From Pontivivens nitratireducens (GTDB lineage Bacteria > Pseudomonadota > Alphaproteobacteria > Rhodobacterales > Rhodobacteraceae), in contig NZ_JACJUQ010000021.1 in assembly GCF_014235845.1 (NCBI RefSeq), forward strand, positions 1 to 34,643: a stretch of DNA of 34,643 nucleotides. Direction: 5' to 3'. The notes beneath the pieces were generated by a model. The model saw only the letters and a program-made list of their open reading frames with translations, had not been told where the DNA came from and searched no databases. The translations under genes and the position numbers were made by a program. Below, piece by piece: positions 7,905 through 15,588 of the stretch (its first letter is position 1; the number at the start of each line of letters is the position of its first letter).

Positions 7905-8300
7905 TCATGTAAAGGGGTTGACGATGCGAAGCTGGCCTTCCACCAGCTGGCCATCTTGCATGTCCTCGCTCCAAAGCGTGGTACACCCCGCAACCAAAGC
8001 GCTGGCCACGATCATCGCGTCGTAGATCGAGAAACCGTAGCGTTCAGCCAAAGCGCGGCCGACGTCATGGGTCTGAAGGGTCAGGTCTTCGACGGGACAC
8101 AAGGCGCGCACGCCTTCGAGAAAGGTCGCTGCTTCCTCCCAACTGAGGCCAGCTTTGCGGCGGCAGTTCACCAGTGACTCGTTTAGAACCTGAACGCTGA
8201 TCCGGGGCCCCTGCCCCAGGATGACCTCGGCGCGATCGGCCTTCGGGCCGTCGTCGAGCAGGTAAAGAACGACATTCGTGTCCGCGAACTCAGCGCTCAT
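7905..8300 (-). CDS. vapC: PIN-domain toxin, VapC family
   Basis: A 131-residue PIN-domain ribonuclease, the likely toxin of a type II toxin-antitoxin pair. Acidic residues that coordinate the metal are in place: Asp7 (FADTNVVLYLL), a Glu in the VLNESLVN region, an Asp in SIYDAMIVASAL (about residue 96), and an Asp in LWSEDM (about 115). VapC-type toxins cut specific tRNAs or rRNA. Its start overlaps the end of the antitoxin gene by 11 bases, the normal antitoxin-first arrangement. It lies between the serine recombinase (convergent) and repA (divergent), and so probably stabilises this replicon. Confidence 0.92.
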   Translation of the reverse strand: MSAEFADTNVVLYLLDDGPKADRAEVILGQGPRISVQVLNESLVNCRRKAGLSWEEAATFLEGVRALCPVEDLTLQTHDVGRALAERYGFSIYDAMIVASALVAGCTTLWSEDMQDGQLVEGQLRIVNPFT

Positions 8301-8517
8301 GCGCTTCGTCGCGGCTCAGACGTTCTGCTGCGGACAACTTGTCCCGGAAGCGGCGCAGGTCGGTCAGCACCTCATCCGCACGAGCAAGGCGACGGACTCT
8401 GAACCGACCGTCGTCCTTGACCAGGTCGATCTGATCACCCTCCTTGAGACCAAGCTCTCGCACGAGCTCCGCGGGCAAACGGACGGCCAGCGAGTTACCC
8501 CATTTTGCGACCTGCAT
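8290..8517 (-). CDS. AbrB/MazE-type antitoxin
   Basis: A 75-residue antitoxin. The N-terminal half is a SpoVT/AbrB swapped-hairpin DNA-binding domain (MQVAKWGNSLAVRLP, then LGLKEGDQIDLV). The C-terminal half is a charged tail that would wrap the VapC toxin. The ATG at 8515-8517 is supported by GGGAGG 6 bases upstream, rather than a longer upstream start. The 9-bp inverted repeat at 8532-8559 is the likely operator for autorepression. It is co-transcribed with vapC. Confidence 0.93.
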   Translation of the reverse strand: MQVAKWGNSLAVRLPAELVRELGLKEGDQIDLVKDDGRFRVRRLARADEVLTDLRRFRDKLSAAERLSRDEAHER

Positions 8518-8531
8518 CGTGACCTCCCATG

Positions 8532-8559
8532 CGGATATACGCCTTGTAATGTATATCCG
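8532..8559. promoter_or_regulatory. Operator-like inverted repeat of the toxin-antitoxin operon
   Basis: CGGATATAC (8532-8540) and GTATATCCG (8551-8559) are perfect 9-bp inverted arms with a 10-bp spacer, 15 bases upstream of the antitoxin ATG. The arm spacing, about two helical turns centre to centre, suits a dimeric AbrB-fold repressor. The TATAC words could also serve as the -10 of the operon promoter. Confidence 0.6.
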
Positions 8560-8725
8560 GAAGGTTCCGAAGACAAGCCTGCCGCAAACCCTAGCTACTC
8601 TTGTGCATGACGCAGCGACTGACACCAAATCTAGAAAGAGCTTGCACGAATCTGATAGCTCGGGCAATAGTCTCGATAAATAACGCGCGATCACATAAAA
8701 AACGCGCCCACGAATCGAGGCACAG

Positions 8726-9919
8726 ATGAGCGAAGCTGAGCAGGACCTGGACATTGCCATCGGGCACTACGCAGAGCTTCTTGCGTCCAATCTTCATGCG
8801 CAACGTGCTGCCCACTTCCCTCCCGACGCCAAAAAAGTCATGCGCAGCCTGACCAGTGGAGAGGCGGCCGAGTTGCTTGGCGTCGATCATACCTACCTTC
8901 GCAAGCTTCATCGAGAAGGAAAGATCGCTGACGTCGAAACCACTGCGGGCAGCCACCGGCGATATACCCTCGAAGATATCTGGGAGATTCGCCACGCCCT
9001 TGAGGCAAACGCAAAGAAGCCTGGAACTTACGTTCCGGGACGTCGTGCCGGTGACGAGCTTCAGATTGTTTCTGTTGTGAACTTCAAGGGCGGGTCCGGG
9101 AAAACGACAACATCCGCTCACCTTGCACAGCGCCTGGCTCTCAAGGGATACCGTGTCCTTGCGATCGATCTGGACCCCCAAGCATCCCTTTCCGCGCTGC
9201 ATGGCATCCAGCCTGAGCTGGACCTGATGGAGGGTGGCACGCTGTATGATGCGGTTCGCTACGATGAACCGGTCCCGATCTCGGACGTGATCCGCAAGAC
9301 CTACATCCGTGGTCTTGATCTGATTCCCGGGAACCTCGAGCTCATGGAATTCGAACATGAGACACCGGCAGCCATTCAGCGTGGCGGCGCCCGCGCATTC
9401 TTTGCCCGTGTGCGCGACGCGCTCGACAGTGTCGAAGCGGACTATGACGTCGTCGTCATCGACTGTCCGCCGCAGCTTGGTTTTTTAACCATGTCCGCCC
9501 TTTCAGCATCTTCAGGGGTGCTTGTTACCGTTCACCCGCAAATGCTCGATCTGATGTCCATGTCGCAGTTTCTGCGAATGACCGCTGATCTGCTTGGCGT
9601 CATCCGGGATGCCGGCGCAAACCTTCGCTTCGACTGGCTGCGCTTTCTGCCGACCCGCTACAAGGTGGGTGATGCCCCGCAGACCGAAGTCATTGCTTTC
9701 ATCCGGGGTCTGTTCGGCAGGTCAGTCCTGACCAACCACATGGTTGAGTCGACTGCGATCTCTGATGCAGGGCTGACGAAGCAGACGCTCTACGAGGCCG
9801 ACAAGAAGGACTTCACGCGTCAGACTTTCGATCGTGCAATCGAATCCATGAACGCCGTCAACGACGAGATCGCGGCGATCATCCAGAACACGTGGGGACG
9901 CAATGGTAAGAAAGCCTAA
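8726..9919 (+). CDS. repA: Plasmid partitioning ATPase RepA (ParA family)
   Basis: A 397-residue Walker-type partition ATPase of repABC replicons. Residues 40-95 hold a MerR-like helix-turn-helix (GEAAELLGVDHTYLRKLHREGKI), typical of RepA and used for autorepression. The deviant Walker A motif KGGSGKTTTS starts at Lys121. The A' motif follows as AIDLDPQASLS, and the Walker B-type segment VVIDCPPQLGFLT lies near residue 247. RepA forms nucleoid-bound gradients that move RepB-parS complexes and represses the repABC promoter together with RepB. A GAGG lies about 10 bases before the ATG. It overlaps repB by 17 bases, as is common in these cassettes. The length fits the family. Confidence 0.97.
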   Translation: MSEAEQDLDIAIGHYAELLASNLHAQRAAHFPPDAKKVMRSLTSGEAAELLGVDHTYLRKLHREGKIADVETTAGSHRRYTLEDIWEIRHALEANAKKPGTYVPGRRAGDELQIVSVVNFKGGSGKTTTSAHLAQRLALKGYRVLAIDLDPQASLSALHGIQPELDLMEGGTLYDAVRYDEPVPISDVIRKTYIRGLDLIPGNLELMEFEHETPAAIQRGGARAFFARVRDALDSVEADYDVVVIDCPPQLGFLTMSALSASSGVLVTVHPQMLDLMSMSQFLRMTADLLGVIRDAGANLRFDWLRFLPTRYKVGDAPQTEVIAFIRGLFGRSVLTNHMVESTAISDAGLTKQTLYEADKKDFTRQTFDRAIESMNAVNDEIAAIIQNTWGRNGKKA

Positions 9920-10835
9920 ACTGGGACTGCCACTGCAGACCCTGCGCAACGCGCCCGACGCTCTTGAGGGGCGCAGGCTGCGCGGCGGCGTTTTCGAAAT
10001 CGAGCCTGACCAAATCGAAACCACAGGTCGGCTCGATGACCGGCTGCAGATCGAGACTGAAGGCCTCAAGGCGTCAATTTCCAAGAACGGACAGCGAGTA
10101 CCAATCCTCGTCCGGCCGCTTGAGGGTGATCGCTACAGCCTGATCTATGGCCGTCGTCGACTCGAAGCTTGTAGAGAACTTGGGATCAAGGTCCGCGCCA
10201 TTGTCACAGAGATGGAGGGCGATCAGGCACTTCGTGATCAGCTGTTGGAGAACCAGGAGCGGCGGGATCTAAGCTTCATCGAACGAGCGCTTGTTGCCGC
10301 AGCCTTGCTCGACGGTGACCATCTGAGCGCATCCGAACGCACCAACAAGGGTGTCGCCGAGGTTCTCAATCTGACCGAGGCAGGAGTGTCGCAGCTGTTA
10401 AGCGTGATCCGCACCGTTGGGGAGGACCTGGTCCTCGCCATCGGTGCCGCTCCGGGCATTGGTCGGCCCAGGTGGGAAGAGCTCAAGAAGTTGCTGGGGG
10501 CTACGGATGCCGATCGCGAACTGCTTGCAGCTTTGGCGGGTGAGGCCAAGACATCCTACCAAGGCGGTATTGACGAGAAATCCGATCATGCATTTTTGGC
10601 CGTCCTTTCTGCTGCAGGGAAGCCCGAACAGACCACATCCTCGTCTCGCCCTCGCGGGCGGCCCGGCACGGTGATTCCGGGGGTCGGTGCCGCCACTGTC
10701 ACGACCGGACGTCGTGGAAAGCAACTCAAGCTCGAGTTGAAGGCTGAGGAGAGCGATTTTGTCAGCTGGCTTGAGGGCAACGCCCCGCAGCTGATCGCCG
10801 AGCTTCACGAGCGCTGGAAGCGTTCGGAAGACTGA
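9903..10835 (+). CDS. repB: Plasmid partitioning protein RepB (ParB family)
   Basis: A 310-residue centromere-binding protein. It has the ParB N-terminal nuclease-like fold (INGQRVPILVRPL-type segment at about 58-72 and YGRRRLEACRELGI at about 81-94), then the LLENQERRDLSFIERAL helix, and the HTH around EVLNLTEAGVSQLLSVIRTVG (about 157-177). A Pro/Arg linker near 240 leads to the C-terminal dimerisation region. RepB loads on parS and is moved by RepA. It overlaps repA by 17 bases, which points to translational coupling. Candidate parS sites are the palindromes at 12256 and 12303. A partial half-site (CAGCTGTTAAG) also occurs inside repB near 10392. Confidence 0.96.
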   Translation: MVRKPKLGLPLQTLRNAPDALEGRRLRGGVFEIEPDQIETTGRLDDRLQIETEGLKASISKNGQRVPILVRPLEGDRYSLIYGRRRLEACRELGIKVRAIVTEMEGDQALRDQLLENQERRDLSFIERALVAAALLDGDHLSASERTNKGVAEVLNLTEAGVSQLLSVIRTVGEDLVLAIGAAPGIGRPRWEELKKLLGATDADRELLAALAGEAKTSYQGGIDEKSDHAFLAVLSAAGKPEQTTSSSRPRGRPGTVIPGVGAATVTTGRRGKQLKLELKAEESDFVSWLEGNAPQLIAELHERWKRSED

Positions 10836-10879
10836 GGAAGAGCAACAATCAAAAAGGAGGCACGAGACAGGCAGAAAAG

Positions 10880-10963
10880 AAAAAGGCCCCGAGAAGCAAG
10901 CTTCACGAGACCTTTCTTAGGTTTCGCACGGGACCAGCCCGCTACAAAACTTCAGTTTTCGCA
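10880..10963 (-). ncRNA. Counter-transcribed incompatibility RNA of the repABC cassette
   Basis: Between repB and repC a complete antisense transcription unit can be read on the minus strand. It has a promoter TTGCGG-17 bp-TACATT (10998 to 10970), a predicted start near 10963, a small hairpin (AAAAC-TGAA-GTTTT) in the body, and a strong terminator at 10885-10912 followed by a U-run. This matches the ctRNA (incA/RepE) of repABC plasmids, which pairs with the repC leader and limits RepC synthesis. The RNA would be about 80 nt. The promoter and ends are read by eye and have not been mapped. Confidence 0.82.
10885..10912 (-). terminator. Intrinsic terminator of the counter-transcribed RNA
   Basis: A 13-bp stem with a 2-base AA/UU turn (10885-10897 and 10900-10912), including G-U pairs on the minus strand and one mismatch. 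On the minus strand it is followed by an interrupted U-rich tract (10884-10875). On the plus strand a short CTTTCTT follows, so it may partly stop rightward transcription as well, as expected for attenuation of repC. Confidence 0.8.
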
Positions 10964-10969
10964 CCTCTG

Positions 10970-10998
10970 AATGTAGCGATCTGGCCCCTTTCCCGCAA
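10970..10998 (-). promoter_or_regulatory. Promoter of the counter-transcribed RNA
   Basis: Read leftward, TTGCGG (10998-10993) and TACATT (10975-10970) are separated by exactly 17 bp. It lies in the repC leader, opposite the repABC message. Confidence 0.65.
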
Positions 10999-11036
10999 GC
11001 GCAAAGCGATTCGCGGGCCAGGGAAATTTTGCCTTC

Positions 11037-12260
11037 GTGAATGACATCATGGATTACACATCGATTTCGCCGTTTATGCGGCCGATCTCGCACGCCCATC
11101 TGCGCGTGGTCGAGCGTCCCGAGGCGTCTGTTCCCGGCAAGCCCGTCAACAAGTGGGAGCTCCTCCGCGAGCTGTCCAAGGCACAGGCCGCCTTTGGGGT
11201 TTCCGAGCGCGATCTGACCGTTCTTCAGGGACTTCTCAGCTTCTTTCCGGACGATGCACTCGGCGGCAACGCCGAAATGGTCGTCTTCCCATCCAACAAG
11301 GCGATCTGCGAGCGGCTGAACGGCATGCCTTGCTCGACGATGCGCCGTCACCTCGCACGGTTGGTAGAGGCAGGCTTGCTCATGCGGCGCGATAGCCCCA
11401 ATGGGAAGCGGTATGTGCGCAAGCGTGGTGAAGATCGCGTGGCCTTCGGCTTTGACCTCTCCTCGCTCTATTGCCGGGCAGAGGAGATTGCACGGGCCGC
11501 AGAGGCCGTGCGTGAGGCCGAGGACCGTGTGCGGCGACTGAGGGAGGTGGTGAGCCTTATGCGTCGCGACCTGGCCGCTCTGGCGGAGTTCGGCGAGGAG
11601 ATCCAGCCCGGGCTTGGCCTATGGGACCAGCTCCGCGACACGGCCGCTCTCACAGCCCGCGCTCTTCGCCGCAAGCTTTCGTTTGAGGATCTGTCGGCAT
11701 TTCGAACTGAACTGGAGACCCTTCTTGACCAGGCCCGTAATGCCATTGATGGCCCTGAAACAGAAGAAATGGACACCAATGATGCCCATTTTGAGCGTCA
11801 CCATCATAATTCAAATAAAGAATCTATAGATTTTGAACCTGCCTTAGAAAACGGCGGGGCGGCGGGCGGCGCGCCTGATGATGATACGGGTGAGCCCGTG
11901 GCTGACCTTGAAGAGCCTGACACGAGGCGGGTGCCGAAAATCCCACTCCACCTGGTAATCGCCGGCTGTCCCTCGCTCAAGACTTTCTATCAGGGCGACG
12001 TTCGACACTGGCACCAGCTTTTCGACGCGGCTTGTCACGTACGGCCGGCCATGGGGATCAGTGTTTCCGCTTGGGAAGAAGCGCAACGCTGCATGGGACC
12101 AGAGCAAGCCTCGATCGTCGTCGTGGCTATGCTGGAACGTTTTTCCGACATCAGATCACCGGGTGGATACTTGCGGGCGTTGACGTCCAAAGCCGCGGCG
12201 GGCGAGTTTTCCTGCGGGCCGATGGTCATGGCTTTGATCGGTCGGCGAAGTGCGGCTTAA
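11037..12260 (+). CDS. repC: Plasmid replication initiator RepC
   Basis: The replication initiation protein of the repABC cassette, 407 residues from GTG 11037, or 403 from ATG 11049 (MDYTSISPF, which is where many RepC proteins begin). The N-terminal domain includes KWELLRELSKAQAAFGVSERDLTVLQGLLSFFP and the winged-helix CERLNGMPCSTMRRHLARLVEAGLLMRRDSPNGKRY (about residues 92-127). A coiled, charged middle follows. The C-terminal part has the typical GISVSAWEEAQRCMG and RSPGGYLRALTSKAAAGEFS. Translation is set by the antisense RNA in its leader. The AT-rich segment near 11800-11850 is the usual place for the origin. The stop codon lies inside the first downstream palindrome. Confidence 0.96.
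   Translation: MNDIMDYTSISPFMRPISHAHLRVVERPEASVPGKPVNKWELLRELSKAQAAFGVSERDLTVLQGLLSFFPDDALGGNAEMVVFPSNKAICERLNGMPCSTMRRHLARLVEAGLLMRRDSPNGKRYVRKRGEDRVAFGFDLSSLYCRAEEIARAAEAVREAEDRVRRLREVVSLMRRDLAALAEFGEEIQPGLGLWDQLRDTAALTARALRRKLSFEDLSAFRTELETLLDQARNAIDGPETEEMDTNDAHFERHHHNSNKESIDFEPALENGGAAGGAPDDDTGEPVADLEEPDTRRVPKIPLHLVIAGCPSLKTFYQGDVRHWHQLFDAACHVRPAMGISVSAWEEAQRCMGPEQASIVVVAMLERFSDIRSPGGYLRALTSKAAAGEFSCGPMVMALIGRRSAA
11796..11850. other. AT-rich segment within repC: candidate replication origin
   Basis: A stretch with much lower GC than the rest of repC (AATTCAAATAAAG, ATCTATAGATTTTGAA). repABC origins are established to lie inside repC in such an AT-rich patch. TCTATAGA is a small palindrome within it. 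The placement is by family knowledge plus base composition. Confidence 0.55.
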
Positions 12261-12271
12261 CAGCTGTTAAG
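12256..12271. repeat. Candidate parS site 1
   Basis: The perfect 16-bp palindrome CTTAACAGCTGTTAAG contains the repC stop codon. Its core resembles the repABC parS consensus (GTT-N10-AAC with a central GC), but the outer base is C/G swapped. A second identical copy lies 47 bp downstream. Confidence 0.6.
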
Positions 12272-12300
12272 TTTCAACATCGTCGCACCTCGGTTGGCCT

Positions 12301-12320
12301 GACTTAACAGCTGTTAAGTC
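12301..12320. repeat. Candidate parS site 2
   Basis: GACTTAACAGCTGTTAAGTC is a perfect 20-bp palindrome that contains the same 16-bp core (12303-12318) as site 1. The centre-to-centre distance is 47 bp. It is 109 bp before the next gene, so it could also be an operator for that ParB-like gene. Confidence 0.6.
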
Positions 12321-12429
12321 GCCTCTTGGCAACCATACGATCATCGAGAGGGAAAGGATTGTTGGTTTGAGGGTGACGGGAAGTGAGATCGGGAGAGAGG
12401 CTTCCGACGCCCGTCGTGGAGAACATCTG

Positions 12430-14613
12430 ATGACCAAAGCTGTCCAGAAAATCACCCTGTCCCCTTCACGGGATATCCCTTTTGACAAGCTGGTGCTCAG
12501 CCAGTCCAACGTGCGGCGCATCAAGGCTGGCGTGTCTGTCGAGGAACTCACCGAAGATATCGCCCGCCGCGGTCTCTTACAAAGCCTGAGCGTGCGGCCC
12601 GTGTTGGCTGCCGATGGGACCGAGACCGGCAAGTTCGAGATCCCGGCCGGTGGCCGTCGGTTCCAAGCATTGTCCCTGCTGGTGAAGCAAAAGCGGTTGG
12701 CAAAGACCACGCCCATTCCCTGCATCGTCCGCGATGCTGCTTCCGACATCCTGGCCGAGGACGATTCACTTGCAGAAAACATGCAGCGCGTCGCCCTGCA
12801 CCCGCTCGATCAGTTCCGCGCGTTTGTGGCGCTGCGGGACAAGGGTCAGAGCGATGCAGAGATTGCTGCCGCCTTCTTCGTGACGCCGCAGATCGTGAAG
12901 CAGCGCCTGAAACTTGCCACCGTCGCCCCTGCCCTGCTTGAGGTCTATGCCGAGGATGGCATGACGCTGGAGCAGCTCATGGCCTTCACCGTGAACCCCG
13001 ATCACGCGCGTCAGGTTCAGGTCTGGGATGTGATCCATTCTTCCTGGAACAAGGAGCCATTCCAGATCCGGCGCATGCTGACCGAGACCTCGGTTCGGGC
13101 GTCAGACCGGCGTGCGGTCTTTGTGGGTATTGAGGCCTATGAAGCGGCGGGCGGCACGATGCTGCATGACCTCTTTCAGGGCGATGACGGTGGCTGGCTC
13201 GAGGACCCTGCCCTGCTCGATCGGCTGGTGACGGAAAAACTCCAGGCCGAGGCTGAGACGGTTGCGGTTGAGGGCTGGAAGTGGATCGAGGTCGCGCTTG
13301 ATCTGCCCTATGACTACAGCTACGGTCTGCGGTCCTTATCCGGCGATCCGGCACCGATGACGGATAACGAAGGTGCGGCTCATGCCAAGCTGCTCGCCGA
13401 GTACCGGGCGCTCGAGGAGGAATACGCGGGTCAGGATGAAATCCCCGACGAGGTCGACACGCGGCTTGGCGTGTTGGAAACGGAGATGGAAAAGATCGAG
13501 ACCCGGCCGTTGATCTTCGATCAGACAGAGATCGGGCGGGCAGGGGCGTTTGTCACGCTCGACCGCTACGGCGCTCTGGCAATCTATCGCGGATATGTGC
13601 GTCCAGAGGATGAGCCCGTTGACGAGACCGCGGTCCAGGATGGTACCGATTTTGCGGTGGCGGGGCAGGGGGATGATCGTGATCTCACCGATGGCGATGG
13701 CAGTGTCGCTCATGGCGGAACCGTCATCATGTCGGGAGGCCAGCCGATTGGTGGCGACCTGCCGGAGGATGAGGATGAAGGAGCGCTGAAGCCGCTGCCC
13801 GAGCGGTTGGTCATGGAGTTGACGGCCCACCGGACGCTGGCGCTGCGTGAAGCGATCGGGCGCTCGCCCGACGCGGCGTTGACGCTGCTGCTGCTGAAGC
13901 TGGTGACGGACACCTTCCGCACCTCCTCTGCTTCGGGCAGCTGTCTCGAGGCATCCGTGCGTCATGTCTACATGTCAACGCAAGCGCCCGATCTGAAGGA
14001 CAGCGTGGTGGCCAAGCTCGTCGACGAGCGTCATGCGGAATGGGAAGCCGATCTGCCGCTTGGCGATGATGCAGCGCTCTGGGACTATCTGACGGTCCTC
14101 GACCAGGGCAGTCGGCTGGCCTTGCTGGCGCATTGCCTCAGCTTCGGCGTCAACGCGATGCATGAGAAGGTGAACCCCTACGGGGCAGGCATCTCTGCTG
14201 GCGGTCTGGCCCGGCGTATGGCGCATGCCGATCTCGTGGCGCGTGCCGTCGATCTCGACATGGTCGAGGCGGGCTGGGAGCCGACGGTCGACACCTATCT
14301 CAACCGCGTGCCCAAGGCCCGGATCCTCGATGCCGTGCGTGAGGCCAAGGGGGAGGGGACTGCCCAGCTTCTCGATCACCTGAAGAAGGGCGAGATGGCT
14401 AGTGAAGCCGAGCGCTTGCTGAAGGGCAGCGGCTGGTTGCCCGAGGTCCTGCGCCGGAACGATCTCGTAGCGCTGGACGGTGAGGACTGTGTCGAAGGGC
14501 AGGGGCCGGATGTCGATGCCGAAGTGGCCGACAGCGTCAGTGAGGCTGACCTTCCCGCGTTCCTGACGGATGACCTGCCTGCTCAAGGCGCGTCGATGCT
14601 GGCCGCGGAATAA
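12430..14613 (+). CDS. Long ParB/RepB/Spo0J-family protein
   Basis: A 727-residue ParB-like protein, about twice the size of RepB. The N-terminal region has the ParB fold (IPFDKLVLSQSNVRRI, GGRRFQAL at about 75-82, LAENMQRVALHPLDQFRAF at about 114-132). A KorB/ParB-type HTH follows (SDAEIAAAFFVTPQIVKQRLKLA, about 139-161). The long remainder is acidic and of unknown function, with an Asp/Gly-rich linker near 395-440 (DGTDFAVAGQGDDRDLTDGDG) and a C-terminal helical domain. I chose ATG 12430 because upstream extension runs from a weak TTG. Proteins of this type accompany alphaproteobacterial plasmids, and a role in gene regulation or partition is inferred. The two palindromes just upstream are plausible binding sites. 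Confidence 0.88.
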   Translation: MTKAVQKITLSPSRDIPFDKLVLSQSNVRRIKAGVSVEELTEDIARRGLLQSLSVRPVLAADGTETGKFEIPAGGRRFQALSLLVKQKRLAKTTPIPCIVRDAASDILAEDDSLAENMQRVALHPLDQFRAFVALRDKGQSDAEIAAAFFVTPQIVKQRLKLATVAPALLEVYAEDGMTLEQLMAFTVNPDHARQVQVWDVIHSSWNKEPFQIRRMLTETSVRASDRRAVFVGIEAYEAAGGTMLHDLFQGDDGGWLEDPALLDRLVTEKLQAEAETVAVEGWKWIEVALDLPYDYSYGLRSLSGDPAPMTDNEGAAHAKLLAEYRALEEEYAGQDEIPDEVDTRLGVLETEMEKIETRPLIFDQTEIGRAGAFVTLDRYGALAIYRGYVRPEDEPVDETAVQDGTDFAVAGQGDDRDLTDGDGSVAHGGTVIMSGGQPIGGDLPEDEDEGALKPLPERLVMELTAHRTLALREAIGRSPDAALTLLLLKLVTDTFRTSSASGSCLEASVRHVYMSTQAPDLKDSVVAKLVDERHAEWEADLPLGDDAALWDYLTVLDQGSRLALLAHCLSFGVNAMHEKVNPYGAGISAGGLARRMAHADLVARAVDLDMVEAGWEPTVDTYLNRVPKARILDAVREAKGEGTAQLLDHLKKGEMASEAERLLKGSGWLPEVLRRNDLVALDGEDCVEGQGPDVDAEVADSVSEADLPAFLTDDLPAQGASMLAAE

Positions 14614-14679
14614 CGTGATCCAGCGGGGGGCGGAGATTCTGCCCCCAATTACCCAACATCATAACAATATCAATGAGAT

Positions 14680-14699
14680 GAGTGCGATTACTCGCATTC
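14680..14699. promoter_or_regulatory. Short dyad before the gene at 14713
   Basis: GAGTGCGA-TTAC-TCGCATTC, arms matching 7 of 8, ending 13 bases before the ATG. It could be an operator or a hairpin in the leader. Confidence 0.35.
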
Positions 14700-14712
14700 A
14701 GAATGAGGAATC

Positions 14713-15186
14713 ATGTCTGCAACAACCATCATCGACACCGCGCCCCTTGGGGCGCTCATTCGCTACACCGACGGCAGTCCCAAACCGCCCGCACGCTTCA
14801 CCAAGAAGCTCGCAGCCTGGGAGCGCTCGAACGGCGTCGGCCGCCTCGTGAAAAAGGAACCACCCCGGCCTTACCCGACCTGGACGGCTCCTGCGTCGTT
14901 CGCGCTGCATGAGGGCAACTTCGCCTCGGACGGGGTCATCCTCGTGACCATCATGCGCAGCCATTCCGCTGACAGCGCCCTCGTCTTCGAGGTGGCCGAG
15001 GAACCGAAGCCCGGGCAGGTGCGCGCGCTTCTCGACTTCGGCGGCAATACGGAGCTGCTGCATCTGGCGGAGTCCGTCACTGCGGCCGAGCTTTGGATCG
15101 CCAAAGAAGGATACCGCAACGCGCGGCTTGAAATCGTCGGCGATGAACAGTGCGAAAGGGCAGGGGGCGCGGACCTGGCCGCCTGA
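14713..15186 (+). CDS. Hypothetical plasmid protein, 157 aa
   Basis: I do not recognise the family. The protein is soluble, with no signal or membrane segment. Its first half is basic (KPPARFTKKLAAWERSNGVGRLVKKE), and the middle holds a hydrophobic strand (GVILVTIM). The start has GAATGAGG about 5 bases upstream, an adequate ribosome-binding site. It follows the long ParB-like gene in the same direction after a 99-bp gap that contains the dyad. A backbone role is inferred only from position. Confidence 0.75.
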   Translation: MSATTIIDTAPLGALIRYTDGSPKPPARFTKKLAAWERSNGVGRLVKKEPPRPYPTWTAPASFALHEGNFASDGVILVTIMRSHSADSALVFEVAEEPKPGQVRALLDFGGNTELLHLAESVTAAELWIAKEGYRNARLEIVGDEQCERAGGADLAA

Positions 15187-15403
15187 GCCCAACTGAAACC
15201 GAGGGGCCCGCCCAAGCGCGGGCTGCTCATCCATCACAACCTTGTCCCGCGATGTCGCGGGGCGCCAAAGGAACCATCCCCAAGGAAGGACGTCTTCAAC
15301 CAAGCGCCTGCCCGGGAGGCTGGTGACGTTAGAAGCATCAGCGGGACGATCGGCTCCTGACGTTGGGGGACCATCCCCCGCCTCCAAGACGGGAGCCAAA
15401 CAG
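15187..15403 (+). other. Hairpin-rich leader of the 54-aa peptide gene
   Basis: No gene is present, but three strong hairpins are. GCCCGC-CCAAGC-GCGGGC lies near 15208-15225, CCCGCGA-TG-TCGCGGG at 15246-15261, and GGGGGA-CCA-TCCCCC at 15365-15379. With the two hairpins after the peptide gene they make an unusual structured block. It could be a regulatory leader, an RNA gene or part of a transfer origin. Confidence 0.55.
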
Positions 15404-15568
15404 ATGTCCCGCAAAGATGCACACGCCTTCGCCGCCTCCCTCGCCGCCACGCTCATGGTTTCGATCGTCGTCTTCCAAGTTGGGGATGGAATCTTCGGCG
15501 CCGTCCCTGCCGATGAAATCGACGGCGACGAAGTTCAGGTACTGGTTGAGGTTGACCCGTGGGCTTAG
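15404..15568 (+). CDS. Small single-pass membrane peptide, 54 aa
   Basis: A 54-residue ORF with a basic N-terminus (MSRKDAHAF), one hydrophobic segment (about residues 9-30, AASLAATLMVSIVVFQVGDGIFG) and an acidic C-terminal tail (ADEIDGDEVQVLVEVD). The positive-inside rule would put the acidic tail outside the cytoplasm. The stop codon lies inside a perfect hairpin (15558-15575), and strong hairpins also precede it. I do not recognise it. Type I toxins share the small hydrophobic design, but no antisense promoter was identified. Confidence 0.55.
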   Translation: MSRKDAHAFAASLAATLMVSIVVFQVGDGIFGAVPADEIDGDEVQVLVEVDPWA

Positions 15569-15575
15569 GCCCACG
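15558..15575 (+). terminator. Perfect hairpin spanning the stop codon of the 54-aa ORF
   Basis: CGTGGGC-TTAG-GCCCACG, 7-bp arms with the TAG stop in the loop, followed by GGTTTCC. It is too T-poor for a classic intrinsic terminator. Confidence 0.45.
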
Positions 15576-15588
15576 GTTTCCGCCAAGG

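Noticed and set aside
8591-9358. A 255-codon minus-strand frame opposite repA
   Set aside because: It is fully antisense to repA, whose Walker motifs are intact; no ribosome-binding site and no family match.
14698-15456. A 252-codon minus-strand frame across 14713-15403
   Set aside because: It covers the plus-strand gene at 14713 and the hairpin block; composition is that of a shadow frame and no start signal was seen.
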